Positions 54,021 to 62,776 of a stretch of DNA of 64,000 nt are shown here, in pieces. Below the pieces are notes generated by a model. That model worked only from the letters and a program-made list of their open reading frames with translations, made no database searches and was not told the DNA's origin. The stretch is from positions 242,987-306,986 of the forward strand of contig CAVYQF010000006.1 in the NCBI GenBank assembly GCA_963770545.1. Reading direction: 5' to 3'. Position numbers and translations under genes: made by a program. Each line of letters begins with the position of its first letter. Positions within the stretch are counted from its first letter, which is position 1. Source of the stretch: RYN-230 sp963770545 (GTDB lineage: Bacteria > Actinomycetota > Actinomycetes > Streptosporangiales > Streptosporangiaceae).

Positions 54021-54793
54021 GCTGGCTCCCCGAGCTCACGCGCCAGGGCGGCGATCCCGCGCGCTGCGGTGGACTTGACGGTGCCGGGGCTGATCCCGAG
54101 CAGGGCGGCGATCTCCGCTTCCGGCAGTCCCAGCCAGTAGCGGAGCACCAGCACCTCCCGGCGCCGCCGGGACAGCCCGGCCAGCGCGGCTAGCACCTGC
54201 CTGCGATCCTCGGCGAGCAGCGCTTCGTGTTCCGCAGAGGCCTGGGTGAGGTCCCGGGCCTCGCCGCCGCGCGTCCAGCCACCGCGAGTCCAGCCGTCGC
54301 GAGTCCAGCCGTCGCGAGTCCAGCCGTCGCGCGCGCCCCCGAAGCGGCGCGCGACAGCCCGGCGGCGCAGCGCGCTGCGGCACCCGTTGAGGACGGCGGC
54401 CCTCGCGTAGGCCAGCGCACCACCCGCTTCCGGCAAGTAGTCCCGGGTACACAGCCGGGCGAAGACATCCTGGACAATGTCCTCGGCGGACCCCTGGTCG
54501 CCGGTCATGAGCACCGCCAGCCGGACCAGTTCGGCGTGGTGGTCACGGAACAGCGCGGCCACGCGGTAGGTGGGGCCATCCGCCTCATGGGATTCCGGAG
54601 TCAGGCCCGACCCGCCAACCCCAGCCACCCCGGCAGCCTCAGTCATCCCGGTAGCCTCAGCCATCCCGGTAGCCTCAGCCATCCGGGTAGCCTCAGCCAC
54701 CCCGGCAGCCTCAGCCACCTCACGGGCCACCAGCTCAGGTGACCCCTGGCGGCTGGATCGCCCAAACCGGCCCCCCCAGATCTGGTAGCTCAT
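54017..54793 (-). CDS. ECF sigma factor, SigE-like, with inserted tandem repeats
   Basis: 258 residues from ATG 54793. Region 2: LFRDHHAELVRLAVLMTGDQGSAEDIVQDVFARL. Region 4: LAALAGLSRRRREVLVLRYWLGLPEAEIAALLGISPGTVKSTAARGIAALA. Two repeats are unusual: an N-terminal array of EATGMA-type hexapeptides before region 2, and an array RDGWT in the linker between regions 2 and 4. Overlaps the downstream beta-propeller gene by 4 bp. Confidence 0.9.
   Translation of the reverse strand: MSYQIWGGRFGRSSRQGSPELVAREVAEAAGVAEATRMAEATGMAEATGMTEAAGVAGVGGSGLTPESHEADGPTYRVAALFRDHHAELVRLAVLMTGDQGSAEDIVQDVFARLCTRDYLPEAGGALAYARAAVLNGCRSALRRRAVARRFGGARDGWTRDGWTRDGWTRGGWTRGGEARDLTQASAEHEALLAEDRRQVLAALAGLSRRRREVLVLRYWLGLPEAEIAALLGISPGTVKSTAARGIAALARELGEPA
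54268..54327. repeat. Four 15-bp repeats in the sigma-factor linker
   Basis: Units 54283-54297, 54298-54312 and 54313-54327 are identical; 54268-54282 is diverged. They encode RDGWT/RGGWT on the minus strand, between sigma regions 2 and 4. Confidence 0.9.
54635..54721. repeat. 18-bp repeats in the sigma-factor N-terminus
   Basis: Units at 54635-54652, 54653-54670, 54671-54688 and 54689-54706 plus a partial copy. Each begins AGCCTCAG and encodes a hexapeptide of the TEAAGV/AEATGM type on the minus strand. Confidence 0.9.
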
Positions 54794-54840
54794 ACCTATT
54801 GCACGCCCGAACCGCGGATCCGTTGCTCGGGGATCCCATG

Positions 54841-54886
54841 ATCGTGGTGCGTTGTGCCCCGCCGGCGGGGCACAACGCACCACGAT
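54841..54886. repeat. Perfect 46-bp palindrome upstream of the AbiEi/DUF559 gene
   Basis: Arms 54841-54863 and 54864-54886 with no spacer, starting ATCGTGGTGCG and centred on GCC|GGC. Lies between the sigma-factor start and the AbiEi/DUF559-like start. Closely related to the palindrome at 55964-56005, with paired differences. Confidence 0.9.
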
Positions 54887-54994
54887 CGGGCTTCCAGGCA
54901 GCCGGGCACCCGCGTAGTAGCGCAGTCGCGGGAGTTATGCACAGGGGGCGAAGTCGGATGGCGGCGGGTGGCGTGCGCCCGGCACGCTGGAACC

Positions 54995-55963
54995 ATGCCA
55001 CGCGAATTACCGGAAGACTGCCACGAGTTGATGCTCCTCCAGCACGGCGTGCTGTCACGGCCTCAGGCCCTGCAGCTTGGCCTCGGCCCGAGGACCGTGA
55101 GATCCCGGTTGCGGCAAGGACATTGGCAACGACTTCAACGAGGTGTCTACGCGGCCTTCACCGGGCAGCCGGATCGTGAAGCCCTTCTGTGGGCAGCACT
55201 ACGCCGGGCGGGGCCGGATGCAGTGCTCAGTCACTGGACCGCGGCCGAGCTGAGCAAACTGACGAGTCAGCCGAGTGCCCTGATTCACGTGACCGTTCCG
55301 GCCCAGCGCCATATTCACCCGATCCCTGGGGTGCTGCTCCACCGCTCCCGGCGAGCCATCCAGGCGCGGCATCCGGTTCTCGCCCCGCCACGAACCCGAA
55401 TCGAGGAGACCACACTCGATCTCGCGGAAGTCAGCCAGGACGTGGGGGACGCGCTGGCCTGGCTGGCCCGCGCCTGCGGAAGCCGACTCACCACGCCGGA
55501 CCGGCTCCGGACGGCCCTGGACTCGCGGACCCGGGTGCGCTGGCGTAAGGCGTTGATGGCCGGCCTGGGCGATATTGCCGACGGGGCGCACTCGGCCCTT
55601 GAACTCCGCTATGTAAGCCGGGTTGAGCGGCCACACCATCTGCCTCGGGCGCAGCGGCAGGTCCGGGTCGTCCAGGGCCGACGCACCCAGTACCGGGACG
55701 CCCTGTACTCCGAGTATGGCGTAGCAGTCGAAACCGACGGCGCGGTGGCGCACCCGGCCGAGGCCCGCTGGCGGGACCAGCGCCGGGACAACGCGGGCAA
55801 CGTGGACGGGATCGTCACCATGCGCTACAGCTGGGTGGACGTGACCCAGCGCCCCTGCGAAGTCGCGGCCCAGGTAGCCTCGCTACTTCGCCGGCACGGC
55901 TGGCCCGGCACTCCTCGCCCCTGCAGCCCCTCCTGTCCCATAGGCCGGGATCCCCGGCATTAG
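54995..55963 (+). CDS. AbiEi-type N-terminal domain plus DUF559-like endonuclease fold
   Basis: 322 residues. N-terminal HTH-like AbiEi_4-type segment HELMLLQHGVLSRPQALQLGLGPRTVRSRLRQGHWQRLQRGVYA, a middle region with VLSHWTAAEL and IEETTLDLAE, then a C-terminal Vsr/DUF559-like part: ALYSEYGVAVETDGAVAHPAEARWRDQRRDN, with acidic residues of a PD-(D/E)xK-type core (VETDG). Common in actinobacterial genomes, where it is annotated as a type IV antitoxin-like or restriction-like protein. No partner toxin is seen beside it. Flanked closely by two related palindromes. Confidence 0.8.
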   Translation: MPRELPEDCHELMLLQHGVLSRPQALQLGLGPRTVRSRLRQGHWQRLQRGVYAAFTGQPDREALLWAALRRAGPDAVLSHWTAAELSKLTSQPSALIHVTVPAQRHIHPIPGVLLHRSRRAIQARHPVLAPPRTRIEETTLDLAEVSQDVGDALAWLARACGSRLTTPDRLRTALDSRTRVRWRKALMAGLGDIADGAHSALELRYVSRVERPHHLPRAQRQVRVVQGRRTQYRDALYSEYGVAVETDGAVAHPAEARWRDQRRDNAGNVDGIVTMRYSWVDVTQRPCEVAAQVASLLRRHGWPGTPRPCSPSCPIGRDPRH

Positions 55964-56005
55964 CGTGGTGCCTTTTGCCCCGCCGGCGGGGCAAAAGGCA
56001 CCACG
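55964..56005. repeat. Perfect 42-bp palindrome just after the AbiEi/DUF559 stop
   Basis: Begins at the base after the stop codon. Arms 55964-55984 and 55985-56005 start CGTGGTGCC and meet at GCC|GGC. Same ends and centre as 54841-54886, but the inner four bases differ and the opposite arm differs to match. It may terminate this gene and the convergent holB. Confidence 0.9.
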
Positions 56006-56015
56006 ATCATGGATT

Positions 56016-57197
56016 TCAGCCCTGGAGGAGGGCTACGGACATCTCCTCCACCGCGAGCAAGGGGGCCACGTTGAGTTCCAGGCGCTCCCGGCAGGTCATG
56101 ATCGCTTCCATCCGGCGCACCGTGGCCTCCGCGGTGCTGGCCGCCGCCAGCCGGCCCAGTTCCTCTTCATGGCCCGCGCTGGCCAGGTCCACGTCGGCGC
56201 CCAGCTGGACCACCAGCACGTCACGGTAGAAGGCGGCCAGGTCCAGCAGCGCCCGGTCGAGGGCGTCTCGTTTCAGCCGGGTGGCCCGGGACTTCTGTCG
56301 GTCCTCCAGGTCCTTCAGGGCGCCGGCCGAGCCGCGGACCGCCTTGGCCACGCCCTTACCGGTGGAGCCCTCGCCGAACGCCTTGCGCAGTGCCTCCCGC
56401 TCCGGGGTGTTGAGCTCCTCGGTGACCGCGGCCGCCTCTTGCTCGGCCGCTTTCACCAGCCCGGCCGCCGCACTGAGCGCTGTCCCCAGGTTCGTGATCC
56501 GGGCCGGGACACGGAGCACCTCAGCCCGGCGCTGCGCCGCCTCAGGGTCGGTGGCCAGCCGCCGCGCCCGGCCCACATGACCCTGGGCCGCCCGGGCGGC
56601 GGTCAGGGCCCGGGCCGGGTCGACCCCGTCCCGGCGGGCGAGCACTTCCGCCACCGCTTCGGGCGGCGGCGTCCGCAGCGTGATCAGCCGGCAGCGGGAC
56701 CGGATCGTCGTGACGAGCTCTTCCGCGGACGGCGCGCAGAGCAGCCAGACCGTCCGGGGCGAGGGTTCCTCGATCGCCTTGAGCAGGGCGTTGGCGGCCT
56801 GCTCGGTGGCGCGGTCGGCGTCCTCGAACACCACCACCTGCCAGCGCCCGCCAGACGGCGCCCCGGCGGCGCGCAGCACCAGGTTGCGGGTCTGCTTGAC
56901 CCCGTACGACAGCCCCTCCGGCTTGACCAGCATCAGATCGGGGTGGGTGCCCGCACGGACCTGGTGGCAGCTCGGGCACTGCCCGCAGCCCTGGTCCGGG
57001 CAGAGCAGCGCGGCCGCGAACGCGCGGGCCGCCACCGACCGGCCTGATCCGGGCGGCCCGGTGAACAGCCAGGCGTGCGTCATGCCCAGCGCGTTCTCGC
57101 CGCGGAGCAGCCGGGCCGCGACGGAGGCCGCCTGTTCCAGCTGGGCTACCACCCGCTCCTGACCGACCAGGTCGCCGAAGACCGGCGCGCTGCTCAC
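56016..57197 (-). CDS. holB: DNA polymerase III subunit delta'
   Basis: About 393 residues. PVFGDLVGQERVVAQLEQAA, Walker A in HAWLFTGPPGSGRSVAARAFA, zinc Cys cluster CPDQGCGQCPSCHQV, and AANALLKAIEEPSPRTVWLLCAPS with the sensor segment TTIRSRCRLITLR are classic clamp-loader delta'. GTG 57197 (AGGAAAG upstream) is preferred; ATG 57215 would overlap tmk by 16 bp. Follows tmk directly in an operon, as in other actinobacteria. Confidence 0.92.
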   Translation of the reverse strand: MSSAPVFGDLVGQERVVAQLEQAASVAARLLRGENALGMTHAWLFTGPPGSGRSVAARAFAAALLCPDQGCGQCPSCHQVRAGTHPDLMLVKPEGLSYGVKQTRNLVLRAAGAPSGGRWQVVVFEDADRATEQAANALLKAIEEPSPRTVWLLCAPSAEELVTTIRSRCRLITLRTPPPEAVAEVLARRDGVDPARALTAARAAQGHVGRARRLATDPEAAQRRAEVLRVPARITNLGTALSAAAGLVKAAEQEAAAVTEELNTPEREALRKAFGEGSTGKGVAKAVRGSAGALKDLEDRQKSRATRLKRDALDRALLDLAAFYRDVLVVQLGADVDLASAGHEEELGRLAAASTAEATVRRMEAIMTCRERLELNVAPLLAVEEMSVALLQG

Positions 57198-57199
57198 CG

Positions 57200-59338
57200 C
57201 TACTTTCCTGTCCATACCTCATCGACGATAGCCGGGAAGCTGCCCGTGTTGGCCTCGGCCATGGGCGGGATCGGGTCCGGCAGCATCTCACGGACCCGCT
57301 CCTGGATCGCCCGGCTCACGTCCTCCGGCCGCTGGGACGCGTCGAGCACCAGGTAGCGGTCGGGGTCCTCGCGGGCCAGGCTGAGGAAGGCCCGCCGGAC
57401 CCGCTCGTGAAAGTCCAGCGGCTCGGCTTCGAGCCGGTCCGCTGACCGGGCCCGGCGGCCGAGTCCGTTGGCGGGCGGCATGTCGAGCAGCACGGTGAGG
57501 TCGGGCATCAGCCCGCCGGTCGCCCACTGGTTCAGCGTGGCCACCTCGGCCGTGGGCTGGTTCCGGCCCGCGCCCTGATAAGCCAGGGAGGAGTCCACGT
57601 ACCGGTCGGTGACCACGACCGCACCACGCTCCAGCGCGGGGAGGATGATCGAGGAGACATGCTCGGCCCGGTCCGCCGCGTACAGCAGGGTCTCGGCCCG
57701 GGGTGAGAGGCCGGCGTGCGCGGTGTCCAGCAGGACCGCGCGCAGCCGCATGCCGATCTTGGTCGCGCCGGGCTCCCGGGTGGTGATCACGTCGTAGCCC
57801 TGGTCACGCAGCCAGATGGCGAGCAGCCGGGCCTGGGTCGTCTTGCCGGCCCCTTCACCGCCCTCCAGCGCGATGAACACGCCGTGCCGGGCAGGGGGGG
57901 CCTCGTATCCGTTGACGTGGCCGGGAACCGGCTGGAACTCTTCCCCCCGGACCGCAGCCACGAGGTCCTCACGTAGCGGCACGCCCTTACGGTCGTCCAT
58001 CTGCCGGTAGGAGACTACGCCGAGCCAGACCGCGATCGCCGCGGCCAGCAGCATCACGCAGTTGTAGCCGATCCCCTCGTAGCTGACGTGGGCGATGTGC
58101 AGGCTCCCGGCCCCGGACACGCCGCGGAACAGCGCGGTGAAAGCGGCGGCCACAAAAGGGGATACCGCGATCACGCTGAACAGGACGACGCGGATGGCGG
58201 AGTTGAGGAAGGCGAACGTGCGCCCCCTCGTGTCGTCGTCCACCTCGAGACCGACGATCGTGTAGCCGGTCACGTAGGCCACCCCGGCGCAGGCGCCCAG
58301 CAGAACGACCAGCACCACGGTGACGACCAGGTTGGGGATCAGCGCGATGAGCGCGAGCGGGATGGCCGCGCTGACGATGCTCAGCCCGAACAGCCGCCGC
58401 CGGCTGAAGCCGCTGAGGATGCGCAGGCCGAGGAACATCCCCCCGGCCAGCCCCACGAAGATCGCGGCGAATACGACACCCCAGCCCGCGTTGCCGCCGT
58501 GCAGCGTGTTCGTGATGTACGGCTGGCCGAGCCCGACCACCACGCCGCCCGCCGCGAACGCCCCGACCATGCCGATGACCAGGCCCCGCACCACGGGGGT
58601 GCGGCCGATGAAACGCCAGCCCTCCCAGATGGTCTTGGCCACCGAGGGCGCGGAGATGTGCGAGCTGAACTGTCGCTTGGGGATCTCCCGCAGCGCGTAG
58701 ATGGTCAGCGCGGACACCACGAACGTCGCCGTGTTGAAGTACAGCGCCAGGTTGACCGGGTTGGTGCTGAAGTAGTGCGACAGCCCTTCGAGGGCCCGGC
58801 TGACCAGGGACAGCAGGCTGAACAGGATCCCGGCGATCGGGGCGGTGCCGAACGTGGTGAACAGGCTGTACTGGTTGGCCTCTTCCAGCCGGTCCGGGGG
58901 CACCAGGTTCGGCACCGAGGCGTCCTTAGCCGGCGTCCAGAACAGCGAGACGCAGGACGCGAGGAACTGTACCACGTAGACCCAGGTCAGCGGGTTAACG
59001 AAGTGGATCGACAGGTCCAGCGGGATAGTCAGGTACAAGGCCGCGCGCAGCACGTCGCCGACGATCATGTTCACCCGGCGGTCCAGACGGTCCGCGACCG
59101 CGCCGGCCAGTGGCCCGAGCACCAGGGCGGGCAGCAGCGACACCAGCCACACCCCGCCCACCGCGCTGTACTGCGCGGCGGCGCCGTTGCCGGCCAGGGC
59201 GTACGCGAGCGATGCGAGCGCGACCAGACTCAGCCAATCCCCCAGGCTGGACAGCGAGGTCGCGATCCACAGTCGCCGGAACGGCCTGATGGACAGGACG
59301 TTGCTGCGCCGCTCGCGCGAAGGGGATCGGAAGTTCAC
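57200..59338 (-). CDS. tmk: MFS membrane domain fused to thymidylate kinase
   Basis: 712 residues. Residues 15-430 form a 12-helix MFS-like domain (RPFRRLWIATSLSSLGDWLSLVAL, VPPDRLEEANQYSLFTTFG, RGRTFAFLNSAIRVVLFS). Residues about 480-700 are dTMP kinase: Walker A FIALEGGEGAGKTTQARLLA, REPGATKIG, VVVTDRYVDSSLAYQGAGR (DRY motif), and the LID region ARSADRLEAEPLDFHERVR. Phosphorylates dTMP for DNA synthesis. The fusion is known in streptomycetes; the transporter part has no assigned substrate. GTG start; one base is shared with no other gene upstream. Confidence 0.92.
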   Translation of the reverse strand: MNFRSPSRERRSNVLSIRPFRRLWIATSLSSLGDWLSLVALASLAYALAGNGAAAQYSAVGGVWLVSLLPALVLGPLAGAVADRLDRRVNMIVGDVLRAALYLTIPLDLSIHFVNPLTWVYVVQFLASCVSLFWTPAKDASVPNLVPPDRLEEANQYSLFTTFGTAPIAGILFSLLSLVSRALEGLSHYFSTNPVNLALYFNTATFVVSALTIYALREIPKRQFSSHISAPSVAKTIWEGWRFIGRTPVVRGLVIGMVGAFAAGGVVVGLGQPYITNTLHGGNAGWGVVFAAIFVGLAGGMFLGLRILSGFSRRRLFGLSIVSAAIPLALIALIPNLVVTVVLVVLLGACAGVAYVTGYTIVGLEVDDDTRGRTFAFLNSAIRVVLFSVIAVSPFVAAAFTALFRGVSGAGSLHIAHVSYEGIGYNCVMLLAAAIAVWLGVVSYRQMDDRKGVPLREDLVAAVRGEEFQPVPGHVNGYEAPPARHGVFIALEGGEGAGKTTQARLLAIWLRDQGYDVITTREPGATKIGMRLRAVLLDTAHAGLSPRAETLLYAADRAEHVSSIILPALERGAVVVTDRYVDSSLAYQGAGRNQPTAEVATLNQWATGGLMPDLTVLLDMPPANGLGRRARSADRLEAEPLDFHERVRRAFLSLAREDPDRYLVLDASQRPEDVSRAIQERVREMLPDPIPPMAEANTGSFPAIVDEVWTGK

Positions 59339-59477
59339 TGGGTCAGGGTATCCACACCAGAGGGGCTCGCGTGGCCTGCAAGCTCGCGAAATGTCCGGCG
59401 GCTACGGTGTTACGGGACCGTCCCGGGCCGGGCCGCGCCCGGCCCGGCTGCTCGTTGCCACCCCTGCCGGGCCCGGT

Positions 59478-62261
59478 TCAGGTCCGGCTGGCCTTCTTCG
59501 GGGCGGTCTTCTTCGCGGCCGGCTTCTTGGCCGCCGGCTTCTTCGCCGCGGGACGGCGCCGCGGGGCCGAGGGGGCGGCTGTCCGGCGCTCGGCCAGCAG
59601 TTCCGCCGCCCGCTGCGCCGTGATCGACTCGACCGTGTCGCCCTGGCGCAGCGAGGCGTTGGTCTCCCCGTCGGTCACGTACGGGCCCCAGCGGCCTTCC
59701 TTGAGCACCACCGGCCGCTTGCTGGCCGGATCCTCGCCCAGCTCACGCAGGGGCGGGGCGGCGGCCGCGCGACCCCGGCCGCGGGCCTTCGGCTGCGCGA
59801 ACAGTTCCTTGGCCTCGGCCAGGGTGAGCGTGAACAGCTGTTCTTCACTCTCCAGCGAGCGGCTGTCTGTGCCCTTCTTCACGTACGGCCCGTACCGCCC
59901 GTTCTGCGCGGTGATCGGCTCGCCGTCCAGCTCGCCGATCGTGCGCGGCAGCGTGAGCAGCTTGAGCGCGTCCTCCAGCGTGACCGTGTCCAGCGCCATG
60001 GATTTCAGCAACGACGCGGTGCGCGGCTTGCTGGAGTCACCTTCGGGCAGTACCTCGGTAACGTACGGGCCGAACCGCCCCGCCTTGGCCACGATCTCGC
60101 GCCCGGTGGCCGGGTCGGTGCCGAGCGGGAAGTCGCCGCTGGGCTGGGCGAACAGCTCCTCCGCCTTCTCCGGGGTGAGCTCGTCGGGCGCCGTGCCCTC
60201 GGGCACGTTCACCCGCTGGTCACCACGCTCCAGGTACGGCCCGTAGCGGCCAACCCGGACGACGATGTCGGTGCCGGCCAGCGGGAACGAGCTGACATCG
60301 CGCGCGTCGATGTCGCCCAGGTCGCTGACCAGTTCCTTGAGCCCTTCCTCACCGTCGGCGCCGAAGTAGAACCGGCGCAGCCACGGCACCCGGGCCGCCT
60401 CGCCGCGGGCGATCGCATCGAGGGCATCTTCCATCCGCGCGGTGAAGTCGTAATCCACCAGCTGCGAGAAGTGCCGCTCGAGCAGGGTGATCACGGCGAA
60501 GGCGAGGAACGAGGGCACCAGCGCGGTGCCCTTCTTGAACACGTACCCGCGGTCGAGGATCGTGCCGAGGATGTTGGCGTACGTCGAGGGACGGCCGATC
60601 TCCCGGTCTTCCAGCTCCTTGACCAGGGTGGCCTCGGTGTAGCGGGCCGGCGGCCTGGTGGCGTGCTCGGACGCGGCCAGCTCCAGCGCGTTGAGCGCGT
60701 CGCCCTCGGACATCGGGGGCAGGCGTCGCTCCCGGTCGTCCCGGTCGCCGTCGTCGTCCGCGTCCTCCACGTAGGCCTTCAGGAAGCCGTGGAACGCGAT
60801 GATCTTCCCGGATGCGCCGAACTCGGCTTCCTCTCCCGCGGAGGAACGGCCCGACACGCGGACCGACACCGACTCGCCGGTGGCGTCCTTCATCTGGGAC
60901 GCGACCGTGCGCTTCCAGACCAGTTCGTAGACGCGCAGCTCGTCGCCGGACAGCCGGGACTGCGCAGGGGTGCGGAACGAGTCGCCTGCCGGGCGAATCG
61001 CCTCGTGCGCTTCCTGCGCGTTCTTCACCTTGCTGGTGTAGAGGCGCGGGGCGTCCGGCACGTACTCGGCGCCGTACAGCTCACGCGCCTGGCGCCGGGC
61101 CGCGTCGATCGCCGTCTGTGACAGCGTCGTCGAGTCGGTCCGCATGTAGGTGATGTGGCCGTTCTCGTACAGCCGCTGCGCCACCGACATTGTGTACTTG
61201 GCCGAGAAGCCGAGCTTGCGGGACGCCTCCTGCTGGAGGGTGGTGGTGCGGAACGGCGCGTAGGGCGAGCGCCGGTACGGTTTGCGCTCGACCGACTTGA
61301 CCGAGAAGTCGGCGCCCTGCAGGCGGTCGGCAAGCTCGGCGGCGGATAGCCGGTGCACGACGCCCGGTGGCACAGGCTGACCGTTGACGCTGCCATTGGC
61401 CGCAGCACCCTGCGGCGCGGCGCCTTCCAGGTAAAGCACCTCGGGATTGCGCAGCTCACCGGACGGAGCGAAGTCACGGCCCTGGGCGACCCGGCGGCCG
61501 TCCACCGCGACCAGGCCGGCCGGGAATGAGGACGCTCCCGCGTCGGCCGTGCCGTCGGCGCGGGCGAACACGGCCTGCAGGTCCCAGTACCGGGCGGCGC
61601 GGAACGCGATGCGTTCCCGTTCCCGGGCGACCACCAGCCGGGTGGCCACGGACTGGACGCGTCCCGCGGACAGCCGGGGCATGACCTTCTTCCACAGGAC
61701 CGGGGAGACCTCATAGCCGTACAACCGGTCCAGGACCCGCCGGGTCTGATAAGCGTTGACCAGCCCGGTGTTCAACTCGCGCGGGTTGTCCACCGCATGC
61801 GCGATCGCCTCCGGCGTGATCTCGTGAAACACCATCCGCCGGGTGGGCACCTTGGGCTTGAGCTCCTCGAGCAGGTGCCACGCGATGGCCTCGCCCTCGC
61901 GGTCTTCATCAGTAGCGAGGTAGAGCTCGTCGGCGTCTTTGAGCAGGGACTTAAGCTTGGAGACCTGGGACTTCTTGTCGGCGTGCACGACGTAGAGCGC
62001 GCCGAAGTCATCGTCGACGTTGACGCCGAGCCGCGCCCACGGCTCCTTCCGGTACTTCTCGGGGATCTCGGCGGCCTTGTCCGGCATGTCACGGATGTGA
62101 CCGATGCTGGATTCCACCACGTACCCCTGGCCGAGGTATCCCGCGATGGTCCGCGCCTTGGCGGGCGACTCGACGATTACCAGGCGAGTGCCCCCGCCGT
62201 TGCTCGCGGCGTTGCCCTTGCCCGCCGCGCGCTTCGCGGCGGGAGGTGTCCTTGCTGCCAC
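59478..62261 (-). CDS. topA: DNA topoisomerase I
   Basis: 927 residues. Toprim: RLVIVESPAKARTIAGYLG with DEDREGEAIAWHLLEEL; active-site Tyr in ENGHITYMRTDSTTLS; AHEAIRPAG. C-terminal repeats of the actinobacterial type (GRYGPYLERGDQ, GRFGPYVTE, GRYGPYVKKG, GRWGPYVTDG) replace zinc fingers, and the tail is Lys-rich (KKPAAKKPAAKK). Relaxes negative supercoils. GTG 62261, after AGAAGGTG, gives VAARTPPAAKRAAGKG; an upstream ORF extension is not used. Confidence 0.96.
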   Translation of the reverse strand: MAARTPPAAKRAAGKGNAASNGGGTRLVIVESPAKARTIAGYLGQGYVVESSIGHIRDMPDKAAEIPEKYRKEPWARLGVNVDDDFGALYVVHADKKSQVSKLKSLLKDADELYLATDEDREGEAIAWHLLEELKPKVPTRRMVFHEITPEAIAHAVDNPRELNTGLVNAYQTRRVLDRLYGYEVSPVLWKKVMPRLSAGRVQSVATRLVVARERERIAFRAARYWDLQAVFARADGTADAGASSFPAGLVAVDGRRVAQGRDFAPSGELRNPEVLYLEGAAPQGAAANGSVNGQPVPPGVVHRLSAAELADRLQGADFSVKSVERKPYRRSPYAPFRTTTLQQEASRKLGFSAKYTMSVAQRLYENGHITYMRTDSTTLSQTAIDAARRQARELYGAEYVPDAPRLYTSKVKNAQEAHEAIRPAGDSFRTPAQSRLSGDELRVYELVWKRTVASQMKDATGESVSVRVSGRSSAGEEAEFGASGKIIAFHGFLKAYVEDADDDGDRDDRERRLPPMSEGDALNALELAASEHATRPPARYTEATLVKELEDREIGRPSTYANILGTILDRGYVFKKGTALVPSFLAFAVITLLERHFSQLVDYDFTARMEDALDAIARGEAARVPWLRRFYFGADGEEGLKELVSDLGDIDARDVSSFPLAGTDIVVRVGRYGPYLERGDQRVNVPEGTAPDELTPEKAEELFAQPSGDFPLGTDPATGREIVAKAGRFGPYVTEVLPEGDSSKPRTASLLKSMALDTVTLEDALKLLTLPRTIGELDGEPITAQNGRYGPYVKKGTDSRSLESEEQLFTLTLAEAKELFAQPKARGRGRAAAAPPLRELGEDPASKRPVVLKEGRWGPYVTDGETNASLRQGDTVESITAQRAAELLAERRTAAPSAPRRRPAAKKPAAKKPAAKKTAPKKASRT

Positions 62262-62590
62262 GCATTCACCTTCTAGTCCGGCGCCTGTGCCCGGCCCGGT
62301 CTTGTCTATAGCTCGATCCTGCTTCGGAAACCCTGGGCTGCCAAGCCTCAGCCTGACAACCCTCAGCCCTGCTGAACCCTTGGCTTGCTCAAGCGTCTTT
62401 GTCAAGTGTGCTTGCTCAAACCCCGTCGCCAACCGGCCCTGCTTCTCTCAACTCCCAGAGCCGGCGTGGGTGTTCCCCGCCCTCCCGCGAGCCCTCGGAC
62501 GCCATCCCCGTTCGCCCCGGACAGCCCCGTCGGCGAATTTTTCCCCACTGCCGATTGAACCACCGCGTACGCCGCGCACAATAAGAGGTG
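62262..62590. other. Divergent gap between topA and DUF5703 gene
   Basis: About 330 bp without a gene. GCTTGCTCAA occurs at 62383-62392 and 62410-62419 (27 bp apart) and again downstream of the small gene at 62782-62791. Possible control sites for topA or the divergent gene; meaning unknown. Confidence 0.45.
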
Positions 62591-62776
62591 ATGGCCGAGT
62601 ACTCCTACCTCGTGCTGTACCTGCCGCGAGGAACGTCACGAGACGCCGCCCGGCGCCTGTTGACGGACCATGCCGAGTACGGCGAGTGGGAACTGGCCAG
62701 ACTTCAGCTGCATGCAGACGGCAGCAGGAAGGTCACCCTGCGGCGCCCGATCATACGCCCCGTACTGACCTTTTGA
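62591..62776 (+). CDS. DUF5703-family small protein
   Basis: 61 residues. YSYLVLYLPRGTSRDAARRLLTDHAEYGEWELARLQLHADGSRKVTLRRPI follows the conserved pattern of this actinobacterial family of unknown function. ATG 62591 preferred; an in-frame GTG lies immediately upstream. Confidence 0.88.
   Translation: MAEYSYLVLYLPRGTSRDAARRLLTDHAEYGEWELARLQLHADGSRKVTLRRPIIRPVLTF

Noticed and set aside
58088..59623. 511-codon plus-strand open frame opposite tmk
   Set aside because: Asp/Arg/His-rich shadow; the minus strand encodes the MFS-Tmk protein.
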